From the NCBI GenBank assembly GCA_022548915.1, contig JAKZES010000029.1:1-62218 (forward strand): 62,218 bases of DNA. Reading direction: 5' to 3'. Below, piece by piece: positions 36,759 through 44,269 of this stretch (positions are counted from its first letter, which is position 1; each line of letters opens with the position of its first letter). The stretch is from Verrucomicrobiaceae bacterium E54 (GTDB lineage Bacteria; Verrucomicrobiota; Verrucomicrobiia; Verrucomicrobiales; Akkermansiaceae). The translations under genes were made by a program, and so were the position numbers. A model generated the notes under the pieces. The model had not been told where the DNA came from. It worked only from the letters and a program-made list of their open reading frames with translations, and did no database searches.

Positions 36759-37618
36759 ACGCCGTCCTCCGGGACATGCTGGACGCCTACCAGCCGAAGA
36801 CGCCGACGGACTATCAGAACGCGGCGCGCGAGGTCGTTCAGGAAATCGCCCTGCTCGGGCTGTGGCGGGGAGGATTCTTCGACCATGCCGCATTTTATGG
36901 CGGCACGGCCCTGCGGATCTTCCATGGGCTGCGCCGATTCTCCGAGGATCTGGATTTCACGCTGCTTGACGAAGGCGACGGTTCACGGCTCGACCGCTTC
37001 CTTCCCGCCGTTGCCACGGAACTTGAATCCTGGGGCTTCACCTTCGAGGCCGAGCCCAAATCCAGCGGTGAAGCGACCGGCATCGAGTCCGCATTTCTCA
37101 AGGGGAACACCCAGCTCAACCTTCTGCATATCGGGGCACCGGCCGACCTTGCCGATCGCTTGCCGAAGAACCAAACGCTCCGGATCAAGCTGGAGATGGA
37201 CTTGCAGCCGCCACCTCACGCCACCACCGAGGTGCGCACCCAACTATTGCCAAGCCCCTACCAGGTCACAGTCTACGACTTGGGCAGCCTGTTCGCGGGC
37301 AAGCTGCATGCCGTTCTTTGCCGGGGATGGAAGCAGAGGGTCAAGGGACGGGATTTCTATGATCTCGTCTGGTATGCCAGTCGGAAGGTTCAGCCCAATC
37401 TCAAGCACCTCGATGCGCGGATGCGCCAATCCGGTCACTGGGATGGCGCACTCATCGATGGCGAGACCCTGAGGCGCCTGCTTCTCCAGCGCTTCGAGAA
37501 GGTCGACTTCAAGCAGGCTGCGGAGGAAGTCCGGGTATTCCTGCCGGATCCCCGTGAGACCGACCTTTGGTCGCTCGATTTCTTCAACGACCTCACCAGG
37601 CGAATGAACGTCGGTTGA
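36755..37618 (+). CDS. abiEii: AbiEii/AbiGii nucleotidyltransferase toxin
   Basis: A 287-aa toxin of the DNA polymerase beta-like nucleotidyltransferase fold. Motif I is GGTALR (about residues 49-54) with the metal pair in SEDLDF (about 67-70). A later motif is KGRDFYDLVWY (about 198-208). Related toxins block translation by adding nucleotides to tRNA acceptor ends; that is family knowledge and not shown here. It starts inside the antitoxin stop (ATGA). With AbiEi it forms an abortive-infection system placed next to a tRNA gene. Confidence 0.93.
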   Translation: MNAVLRDMLDAYQPKTPTDYQNAAREVVQEIALLGLWRGGFFDHAAFYGGTALRIFHGLRRFSEDLDFTLLDEGDGSRLDRFLPAVATELESWGFTFEAEPKSSGEATGIESAFLKGNTQLNLLHIGAPADLADRLPKNQTLRIKLEMDLQPPPHATTEVRTQLLPSPYQVTVYDLGSLFAGKLHAVLCRGWKQRVKGRDFYDLVWYASRKVQPNLKHLDARMRQSGHWDGALIDGETLRRLLLQRFEKVDFKQAAEEVRVFLPDPRETDLWSLDFFNDLTRRMNVG

Positions 37619-38029
37619 CGCTTGCCCCCGGTCAGGTGTCGAACCTGATCGAAGATGCACTCACCTCGAGGCCGGCCGCCTGGCGCAAAGGCAGGCGGGC
37701 CGAGCAGATCCCGGCGACCGCTCTCATTCACATCGCAGACCGCGATACCTTGAGAACCCTGCCGTGACCCTGACCCCGAGCTTCCTTCCGTTGGTCCGGC
37801 GGAGGCACTCCTCGACCGCGACGTGGAACGGGCCTTACCTCCGTGGATCCCGGCGTAGACCGGAACCGAGACCGAATGATGGCGAACGACGCAGTGCGGC
37901 CCCCCCCCCTTTTTTCGCCCATTTAGAAGGCCTTCCGATCGCCCTTTCTCAGAAATTTGTCAGACACTGCCGATGGTGGGATGTCAACGACCTACCCAGA
38001 CTCTCCCTAAGTCTTTGGTTTTAAGAAAG
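37619..38029. other. Non-coding gap with a C10-T6 tract
   Basis: No gene is supported in these 411 bases between abiEii and tRNA-Leu. A run of ten C (37900-37909) followed by six T (37910-37915) stands out and may be a slippage site or a place where the assembly is unsure. The last 60 bases are downstream of the tRNA 3' end and would hold its terminator; a T-rich stretch at 38012-38022 read on the other strand gives only A, so no clear terminator is seen. Confidence 0.5.
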
Positions 38030-38115
38030 TGCCACCGGAGGGGCTCGAACCCTCACGAACCTTGCGGTTCAGCGGATTTTAAGTCCGCGGCGTCTACCAA
38101 TTCCGCCACGGTGGC
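38030..38115 (-). tRNA. tRNA-Leu (anticodon UAA)
   Basis: An 86-nt class II tRNA. The acceptor stem GCCACCG pairs with CGGTGGC, the discriminator is A, and CCA is not encoded. The anticodon arm is GCGGA-CTTAAAA-TCCGC with anticodon TAA, reading UUA. The long variable arm (GAACCGCAAGGTTC) and T-arm GAGGGTTCGAGCCCCTC are typical of leucine tRNAs. It is the junction of two islands: its 3' end is repeated at 32237 and its 5' half at 57403. Its 5' flank is element DNA, so its promoter is probably supplied by the element. Confidence 0.96.
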
Positions 38116-38116
38116 T
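38073..38116. repeat. Left attachment site core (inside tRNA-Leu)
   Basis: The 44-bp direct repeat runs from the anticodon stem to just past the 5' end of tRNA-Leu. It differs from the right copy only at 38099 (A here, G at 57429). Because the chromosomal 3' half lies outside the repeat on the left, the 5' half here belongs to the element side. Confidence 0.92.
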
Positions 38117-38127
38117 TTAGTCATAAC

Positions 38128-38144
38128 CCACTCATTATGAGTGG
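38128..38144. promoter_or_regulatory. Perfect palindrome beside the left att core
   Basis: CCACTCAT-T-ATGAGTGG: two 8-bp arms around one base, 12 bases from the att core. Read toward the tRNA it contains CATAAT, a -10-like hexamer about 19 bases before the tRNA 5' end, without a clear -35. It could be the promoter of the rebuilt tRNA gene or a binding site for a recombination protein. Confidence 0.5.
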
Positions 38145-38207
38145 TATTTAATGGCTTCACGTGTAATCAAAGAACTCCATAGAACCCCAAAGGACTAGGA
38201 AATACCC

Positions 38208-38233
38208 TCGATTCACTCGTCCAAAACTTGTCC
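38208..38233. repeat. Arm-type repeat, left copy
   Basis: TCGATT-N5-GTCCAAAACTTGTCC. It matches 22 of 26 positions of 57343-57368 in the same orientation. Both copies lie inside the element near its ends (92 bases and 35 bases from the cores), as expected for integrase arm-binding sites. Confidence 0.6.
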
Positions 38234-38390
38234 CCGTTTACACGGGAAGCACCTCCCGGACACGCGGGAGGTTCCCTGAGCAAACTCGGCCAGTCGATGC
38301 TTTTTGCCGATCGTGAAACACTCACCCCGCGCGGGGCGCGCGCGCGCGTACGAAGCCATTCGCTTTGGAGGCTATCAGCGGTCTTGGGGC

Positions 38391-38717
38391 TCACCTTGGG
38401 AATACACCGTATTTGAAACGAGGCTTCGGGCGAAGACCTGAACCTGAATGCCGGCTCGGTGGTCTGCATCCCCGGAAGGGGTGGTTCGCCCAAAGAACGT
38501 AGGCCCGATGCTCGGCACCCAGTGCACGGGCCTCGGCCACCAATTGGGCAAACTCCTCATCGTCGCGGCACCAGCGCCAAATCGTCGTCCGTGAGATCCT
38601 GGTAAGCTTGGCCGTCCACACAAAGGTCTGCCCCGCCGCCAAGAGCTTGAGAAGATGCCGCTGCGGATGAGAGGCAATCCGGCGCAGGAACTCCTCGATT
38701 GCTGCCCGCTTCTTCAT
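38391..38717 (-). CDS. Small helix-turn-helix protein (terminase small subunit-like?)
   Basis: A 108-aa protein with a helix-turn-helix near residues 37-52 (LTRISRTTIWRWCRDD) followed by EEFAQLVAEARALG, a pattern common to phage terminase small subunits and to transposase-type HTH proteins. The last 30 residues look less protein-like and may come from a shifted or eroded end. If it is a terminase small subunit, it would fit a satellite that redirects helper packaging; this is speculation. It lies at the left end of the element, transcribed toward tRNA-Leu. Confidence 0.5.
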   Translation of the reverse strand: MKKRAAIEEFLRRIASHPQRHLLKLLAAGQTFVWTAKLTRISRTTIWRWCRDDEEFAQLVAEARALGAEHRAYVLWANHPFRGCRPPSRHSGSGLRPKPRFKYGVFPR

Positions 38718-38767
38718 GGCATGATGATAGCATCCTGCCAGTCAGCCTTCCACCCCCCCAGCATCCA

Positions 38768-40216
38768 CTAGACCGGCGGAGGCACCGGGGTGGATCTTGG
38801 ATGAAGAGGTCGCACTTCGGGCTTCCTGGCGACCAATCGGAGATGGATTGTCCGGACACTTTCATGGTCGTAGTCGAGGGCAGCGATCTTGGTGAACCGC
38901 TGATTGCTTTCGCCGGTCAATCCTGTTCCCCCACCCTCCAAACGACCATCGCTCAGCGGCGAGGCCCGCAACCCGTCGTCTCTTTTCTCCGGTCTGAACT
39001 CCACACTGATCAGGCCAAGCGCCTCATTGTCATGAAGATCGGCCATGAGGGCTTCTTCGCTGCCTTTGCAGAAAAAGGTGAAGCGCCCGGTGTCACCCGA
39101 AGGTCTTTCGAGGCGAATCGAATCGTGCGGATCGACCCTCCATGTCCCGACGGAGCGCCCGTCGATCTCCACCTCGGCGTCGCATCGCCTCGAAGATTCG
39201 TTGTGAAGCTCGATGGAGTATTGAGTTCCATGGTTCATGACGGCGTAGCCTCCTTCGATTTCGTCGGCTTCCGGTATCGTAATGGCGTAGTCTTCCAGCT
39301 TCATCGTTGTCTCGGTTCGTGTTATTGGCTCGGGTCCTCCCCCTGCTTCCTCTGCCATTGGTTCATCGGATTCCCTTGAATCAACCTCTGAGGACTCGGG
39401 CTCTGATTGCGGCTGGCCAGAGCTAATTCGGCCACTTCTGGAAAAGAGAAGCAGCAAGGTCAGCGGAAGCGACAAAAGAGGAATGCCGGTAACACCCGCC
39501 AACCATAGAGGGTACCCGGCATTTCTAGCTCGGGAACCCACGGCACCTGAGAATCCGAGGCCCACGACGGCCAAGATGCCGTCTGCGGCCCCCGTCATAC
39601 CGACAGTGCCCATCGCTCCAAGAATGACTAAGACCAATAAGGTCAACCCGAGAGCCCTGCGACCAAGCCCTCCCTGCGTCGACAGGCCAAACCCCAATAG
39701 GGCACAACCGACCGAAGCGAGGCTCCCCCATAGCATTTGCCAGCGAGCGGCTGCATTGGCCGCTACCAGCTCCCTACCTGATCCTGGGGCCTCAACCCGC
39801 TCAGGCTCCACTTGTCCCGCCACAACATCATCAATCTTCGCCGGCTCGGCCTCAGCCTCCGCATGCCTCTCCTCACCCACCGCCACTTCGCGACCAGCTC
39901 CCGCGGTGGCGTTGGGATCCACCGGCAGCAGTGCGATGTAACCCGCGTCCCCCTCCTTGAATCCTCCAACACGGTTCGCCTCACTCGCACGACGATTCCA
40001 AGCACGGCGCTCCACCCATGGAACTCCCTGCCTCATCCGGCCTTCCAAATTACTCCGCTCCTTTTCCAACCACCAATCCTTCCGCGCCTCCGCCGCCGAC
40101 CGCTCGGCCTCACCTGACTGCGGCTCCGCCCCTACGGCTCCCGCGAACACGATCGCGATTGCAGCCATTACCATCCATCGCGGAGGGGAAAGACATTTGG
40201 CAATCACTATGGCCAT
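38768..40216 (-). CDS. Multi-domain membrane protein of the element, unknown
   Basis: A 482-aa protein. The N-terminus has a signal-like hydrophobic segment (about residues 14-30), then a charged region with a Glu/Ala-rich stretch. Three or four membrane segments lie between about 160 and 260. After an acidic linker comes a C-terminal beta-rich domain (about 300-410) with YSIELHNESSRRCDAEVEIDG and a matching DTGRFTF segment, a fold pattern I have seen in uncharacterised bacterial and giant-virus proteins. No function is known. It is divergent from a small Xre regulator, which may control it. Confidence 0.75.
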   Translation of the reverse strand: MAIVIAKCLSPPRWMVMAAIAIVFAGAVGAEPQSGEAERSAAEARKDWWLEKERSNLEGRMRQGVPWVERRAWNRRASEANRVGGFKEGDAGYIALLPVDPNATAGAGREVAVGEERHAEAEAEPAKIDDVVAGQVEPERVEAPGSGRELVAANAAARWQMLWGSLASVGCALLGFGLSTQGGLGRRALGLTLLVLVILGAMGTVGMTGAADGILAVVGLGFSGAVGSRARNAGYPLWLAGVTGIPLLSLPLTLLLLFSRSGRISSGQPQSEPESSEVDSRESDEPMAEEAGGGPEPITRTETTMKLEDYAITIPEADEIEGGYAVMNHGTQYSIELHNESSRRCDAEVEIDGRSVGTWRVDPHDSIRLERPSGDTGRFTFFCKGSEEALMADLHDNEALGLISVEFRPEKRDDGLRASPLSDGRLEGGGTGLTGESNQRFTKIAALDYDHESVRTIHLRLVARKPEVRPLHPRSTPVPPPV

Positions 40217-40258
40217 TCATGGCCATACAGCCAGTCTACCTCAAGACCATAAATGGTC
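40209..40258. promoter_or_regulatory. Operator-like palindromes in a divergent promoter region
   Basis: Two tandem copies of the palindrome ATGGCCAT (40209-40216 and 40219-40226) and a perfect 14-bp palindrome GACCATAAATGGTC (40245-40258) lie around the divergent starts of the membrane-protein gene and the Xre gene. They are candidate binding sites for the Xre protein. The first palindrome overlaps the start codon of the minus-strand gene. Confidence 0.55.
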
Positions 40259-40262
40259 AGGG

Positions 40263-40484
40263 GTGAAGCCCGACAAGGAGCGAAAGACAGTCGAGATGGT
40301 TTGCAAGGCACTCACCCGAGCGCGGACCGAGCGGGGAATCTCCCAGCAACGCCTTGCGGAAATGGCCGGAATCAGCCGAACCGGCCTCCGCCACATCGAG
40401 TCCCTCCAGACGAGTCCGACCCTCTACAGCCTGCTTCGGATCGCCCGAGCCTTGCGAGTCGATCTGGCTGACTTGCTCAAGTGA
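40263..40484 (+). CDS. Small Xre-family transcriptional regulator
   Basis: A 73-aa DNA-binding protein made almost entirely of an Xre helix-turn-helix (ALTRARTERGISQQRLAEMA, then GISRTGLRHIE, about residues 15-45). The start is uncertain: GTG at 40263 gives MKPDKERKTVE, while ATG at 40296 gives the shorter 62-aa form. Longer forms would read into the operator zone. It is divergent from the element's membrane protein and lies 115 bases upstream of hsdR, so it may regulate either or both. A controller role for the restriction genes is inference. Confidence 0.8.
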   Translation: MKPDKERKTVEMVCKALTRARTERGISQQRLAEMAGISRTGLRHIESLQTSPTLYSLLRIARALRVDLADLLK

Positions 40485-40599
40485 CAAGTCCCGGCTGGCT
40501 GACTGCGGGCTTGAACTGCTCTTTAGGCCTCTTCAGGGTGGTGTTAGGTCCGGAGGGGATTGGTTTGTAGATATTTCCGGCCACCCGGCCTCGCACCGC

Positions 40600-43500
40600 A
40601 TGCCACGACTTCAGAGCAACTTCGCCTGCCTGGCAGAGCACGACGAGCAGCTTCTCCGCATCGGAGTGCTCGCTGAGCGGTATTTTCCCGAAGACCCGAA
40701 CACCTCTCTCCTCAAGCTCCGCCAACTGGCGGAAATCCTCGCCCAGACCGTCGCTTCCTACGCCGGCCTCTACTCCGACCCTGAGGAAAGCCAATACGAC
40801 CTCCTTTCCCGCCTCCGGGACCGCGGCATCCTCCCCTACGAGATCCACCAGCTCTTCGGTGAAGTCCGGCGCTCGGGCAATGCGGCGAACCACTCCCTCG
40901 CAGGCGACCACCGAACCGCCCTTGCGACTCTCCGGATCACCTGGCAGCTCGCCGTCTGGTTCCACCGCACCTTCCGTGATCCCGGCTTCAAGTCCGGTGC
41001 CTTCATCCCTCCCACGCCTCCGGCCGACCAGAGCGAGGAATTGCGGGAAGCCCTCGCCAAAGCACGGGAGGAACTCGCCTCCCAAGAAAAGGCGCAGGAG
41101 ATCCAATCCCGGCAACTCGACGAGATCGCCGCACAACGCGACAAGGCTCGAGACGAGCGCGCTTTCTGGGAAGAACTCGCCTCCGAGATCGAAGCCAAGA
41201 ACCAGCAGCTCCAGGCTCGCCTCTCCGCCCAGCAAGCCTCGAACGCTGAAAAGCCCCCCGCCGAGACCGCCCGGATCTCGCGAGCCGCCAGTCAGGCCGC
41301 CGAGCATGTCGAACTCGACGAAGCCGCCACCCGCCAGCTCATCGACGCCCAGCTCATGGCCGCCGGCTGGACCGCCGACTCGGAAAACCTGCGTTACTCA
41401 AAGGGAGCACGCCCTGAGAAAGGCAGGTTCCTCGCCATCGCCGAGTGGCCCACCGAAAGCGGCCCGGCCGACTACATCCTCTTCGCCGGACTCCTGCCGC
41501 TCGGTCCTGTCGAGGCCAAGCGCCGCAACCTCAACGTCTCCTCCGCCCTCCAGCAGTCCAAGCGCTACAGCCGCGGCTTCCAGCCTTCGGACGAAACCGA
41601 ACTCCACGAGAGCAACTGGGGTTCCGATGGCGAGTTCCGCCTGCCCTTCGCCTTCTCGACCAACGGCCGCCCCTTCCTCCGCCAACTCGAAACCCACAGC
41701 GGCATCTGGTTCTGCGACCTCCGGCGGCCCGACAATCTCAGCCACCCACTCCAGGGCTGGCCCTCCCCGGAAGGACTGGTCGCCCTGCTCAAGCAGGACT
41801 CCAAGGCCGCCCACCAGCAGCTTTCGTCCGAGCCTTTCAACTACGGCTTCACCCTCCGCGACTACCAGATCCGGGCCGTCCTCCTCACCGAGGGTGCCAT
41901 CGCCGCCATGCAGCGGGAAATCCTGCTCGCGATGGCCACCGGCACCGGCAAGACCAAAACCGCCATCGCCCTGATCTACCGCCTCCTCAAGACCAAGCGC
42001 TTCCGCCGCATCCTCTTCCTCGTCGATCGCGCCGCCCTCGGCGAACAGGCCGCCAATGCCTTCAAGGACACGCGAATGGAGAACCTCAACACTTTCGCCG
42101 AGATCTTCGGCATCAAGGAGCTTGAGGACCAGAGCCCCGACTCCGATACCGCCGTCCACATCGCTACCATCCAGGGCATGGTCCAGCGCGTGCTCTACCC
42201 GGGCGAGGATTCTTCGCCTCCCCCGGTGGACGAATACGACTGCATCATCGTCGATGAATGCCACCGCGGCTACCTGCTCGACCGCGAACTCTCGGAAACG
42301 GAACTTACCTTCCGCAGCTACGACGACTACATCTCGAAATACCGTCGCGTCCTCGACTGGTTCGACGCCACCAAGATCGGCCTCACCGCCACCCCCGCCC
42401 TCCACACCTCCGAAATCTTCGGCCCACCCGTCTTCACCTACTCGTATCGCGAGGCGGTCATCGACGGCTACCTGATCGATCACGACCCGCCCATCAAGAT
42501 CACCACCGAACTCAGCAAGAAGGGCATCAAGTGGAAGAAGGGCGACAAGGTCTCGGTCTACAACCCCCAGACTGACACCGTCGATCTCCACAACGCCCCC
42601 GACGCGCTTGCCTTCGACGTGAAGGACTTCAACCGCAAAGTCATCACGAAGTCCTTCAACCAGGTCGTCTGCGACTACCTCGCCACCGAACTCGACCCCG
42701 CCTCGCCGCAAAAGACCCTCATCTTCTGCGCCAATGACGCCCACGCCGACCTCGTGGTCGATCTGCTGAAGAAGGCGTTCCGCAAGCAATACGACTCGGT
42801 GGACGACGACGCCGTCATCAAGATCACGGGCAATGCCGACCAGCCACTCAGACTGATCCGGCGCTACAAGAACGAGCAGCTTCCCAACGTCGCCGTCACA
42901 GTCGATCTCCTCACCACCGGCATCGACGTTCCCGCGATCTGCAACCTCGTCTTCCTCCGCCGCATCAACAGCCGCATCCTCTACGACCAGATGCTCGGCC
43001 GGGCGACCCGTCGCTGCGACGAGGTCGGCAAGGAAACCTTCCGCATCTTCGACGCCGTCCGCCTCTACGACTCGCTCCAGGCGGTCACCTCAATGAAACC
43101 CGTGGTCGTCGACCCATCGATCTCCTTCACCCAGCTCGCGGAGGAAACCAGCACCGCTCCCACACCCGAGGCGCTCGGCCTCGTCCGCGACCAGTTTGTC
43201 GCCAAGCTCCAGCGTAAGAAACGGACCCTTTCGGAGAAGGCCAGGGCTGACTTCGAGACCTGCGCCGGGATGACGCCCGATGATTTCGCGACCGCACTCC
43301 GCTCGATGCCACTCGACCAGATCGTCGGCTGGTTCACCCGACATCCGGGCCTTGGGGAAATTCTCGACCGCACCGGTGACCGCCCCCGCGCCCCCATCTT
43401 CGTCTCCGATCACGAAGACAAGTTGGATGGCGTGTCCCACGGTTTCCCGGAGGGCCAGAAGCCCGAGGACTTCCTCGATGCCTTCAAGGAGTTCATCCAA

Positions 43501-43974
43501 TCCAACTCCAACGAGCTCCCCGCCCTCCAGGCCGTTCTCACCCGCCCCCGGGACCTCACGCGCAAGCAGCTCAAGCAACTCGTTCTCGAACTCGACCGCG
43601 CCGGCTTCTCCGAGACCACCCTCGCAGCCGCGTGGAAGCAGACGACCAACCAAGAGATCGCCGCCCGCATCATCGGCTACATTCGTCAGGCCGCCCTCGG
43701 CGATCCCCTCGTCCCCTTCAAGGAACGCGTCGATCACGCCCTCCAGACCATCCTCGCCTCCCGATCCTGGACCACTCCCCAGCGCGAGTGGCTCAAGAAA
43801 CTCGCCGCCCAGACCAAGGCCAACAACATCGTCGATCGCGAGGCCCTCGACGACCCCATCCTCATCTTCAAGGCCGAAGGCGGCGGCTTCCGCCGTCTCA
43901 ACAAGATCTTCGGCGGCGAACTCGAAACCATCCTCGACGATTTCAACGACACCGTCTGGAACCAAGCCCAGTGA
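40600..43974 (+). CDS. hsdR: Type I restriction enzyme R subunit with DUF4145-like N-terminus
   Basis: A 1124-aa motor and nuclease subunit of a type I restriction system. The N-terminal 130 residues resemble DUF4145 (HEPN-like), followed by a coiled coil (about 140-220). The HsdR nuclease core has GPADYILFAG and PVEAKRRN (Glu and Lys near 304-307). The helicase has Walker A ATGTGKT (about 446-452), DECH (about 550), LTATP and GRATRR. An EcoEI-type C-terminal domain follows. The ATG at 40600 is the first plausible start after the Xre gene. hsdM and hsdS follow after a 295-base gap, so expression may be separate. Confidence 0.93.
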   Translation: MPRLQSNFACLAEHDEQLLRIGVLAERYFPEDPNTSLLKLRQLAEILAQTVASYAGLYSDPEESQYDLLSRLRDRGILPYEIHQLFGEVRRSGNAANHSLAGDHRTALATLRITWQLAVWFHRTFRDPGFKSGAFIPPTPPADQSEELREALAKAREELASQEKAQEIQSRQLDEIAAQRDKARDERAFWEELASEIEAKNQQLQARLSAQQASNAEKPPAETARISRAASQAAEHVELDEAATRQLIDAQLMAAGWTADSENLRYSKGARPEKGRFLAIAEWPTESGPADYILFAGLLPLGPVEAKRRNLNVSSALQQSKRYSRGFQPSDETELHESNWGSDGEFRLPFAFSTNGRPFLRQLETHSGIWFCDLRRPDNLSHPLQGWPSPEGLVALLKQDSKAAHQQLSSEPFNYGFTLRDYQIRAVLLTEGAIAAMQREILLAMATGTGKTKTAIALIYRLLKTKRFRRILFLVDRAALGEQAANAFKDTRMENLNTFAEIFGIKELEDQSPDSDTAVHIATIQGMVQRVLYPGEDSSPPPVDEYDCIIVDECHRGYLLDRELSETELTFRSYDDYISKYRRVLDWFDATKIGLTATPALHTSEIFGPPVFTYSYREAVIDGYLIDHDPPIKITTELSKKGIKWKKGDKVSVYNPQTDTVDLHNAPDALAFDVKDFNRKVITKSFNQVVCDYLATELDPASPQKTLIFCANDAHADLVVDLLKKAFRKQYDSVDDDAVIKITGNADQPLRLIRRYKNEQLPNVAVTVDLLTTGIDVPAICNLVFLRRINSRILYDQMLGRATRRCDEVGKETFRIFDAVRLYDSLQAVTSMKPVVVDPSISFTQLAEETSTAPTPEALGLVRDQFVAKLQRKKRTLSEKARADFETCAGMTPDDFATALRSMPLDQIVGWFTRHPGLGEILDRTGDRPRAPIFVSDHEDKLDGVSHGFPEGQKPEDFLDAFKEFIQSNSNELPALQAVLTRPRDLTRKQLKQLVLELDRAGFSETTLAAAWKQTTNQEIAARIIGYIRQAALGDPLVPFKERVDHALQTILASRSWTTPQREWLKKLAAQTKANNIVDREALDDPILIFKAEGGGFRRLNKIFGGELETILDDFNDTVWNQAQ

Positions 43975-44269
43975 TGCCCACGCAAAGCGCATAGAAATGC
44001 CCTCAAACTGAACTCATTGCCTTCAACGTGCATAGATTTCCCGATTTTCTATGCACACCCGACCGACCCCACAATTCTTCGTCACCTGACCCCATCGCTG
44101 TCCTACCCGAGAATGGATTCTCGCGGACCCTCCGTCACCACGCTCACTCCACCCCCAGACACCTTCCACTTTCTTCTTTTTCCATTTCACTCTCCCCAAC
44201 GCCCCCACACCTCACCCACTCTCCATTTCAGCATCTCAGCTTTTCAGCCTTTCAGCATCTACTCCACCC
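43975..44269. other. hsdR-hsdM spacer with TTTCAGC-type repeats
   Basis: No gene is supported in these 295 bases, which are richer in A and T than the flanks and must contain the hsdMS promoter. At 44225-44259 a series of 7-8-bp units built on TTTCAGC and CTCAGC runs up to 10 bases before the hsdM ATG, a third case of short tandem repeats ahead of a start codon. Confidence 0.55.

Larger units (their letters stand above)
32237..38055. mobile_element. Candidate 5.8-kb defence island at tRNA-Leu (no integrase)
   Basis: The segment lies between two 26-bp direct copies of a tRNA-Leu 3' end, the normal footprint of integration into a tRNA gene. It contains a PLD-helicase restriction protein, a possibly decayed stretch, and an AbiE toxin-antitoxin operon. 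It holds no recombinase, so it would be an immobile remnant or depend on the neighbouring element. The evidence is moderate because the repeat is short and one copy has two mismatches. Confidence 0.5.
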
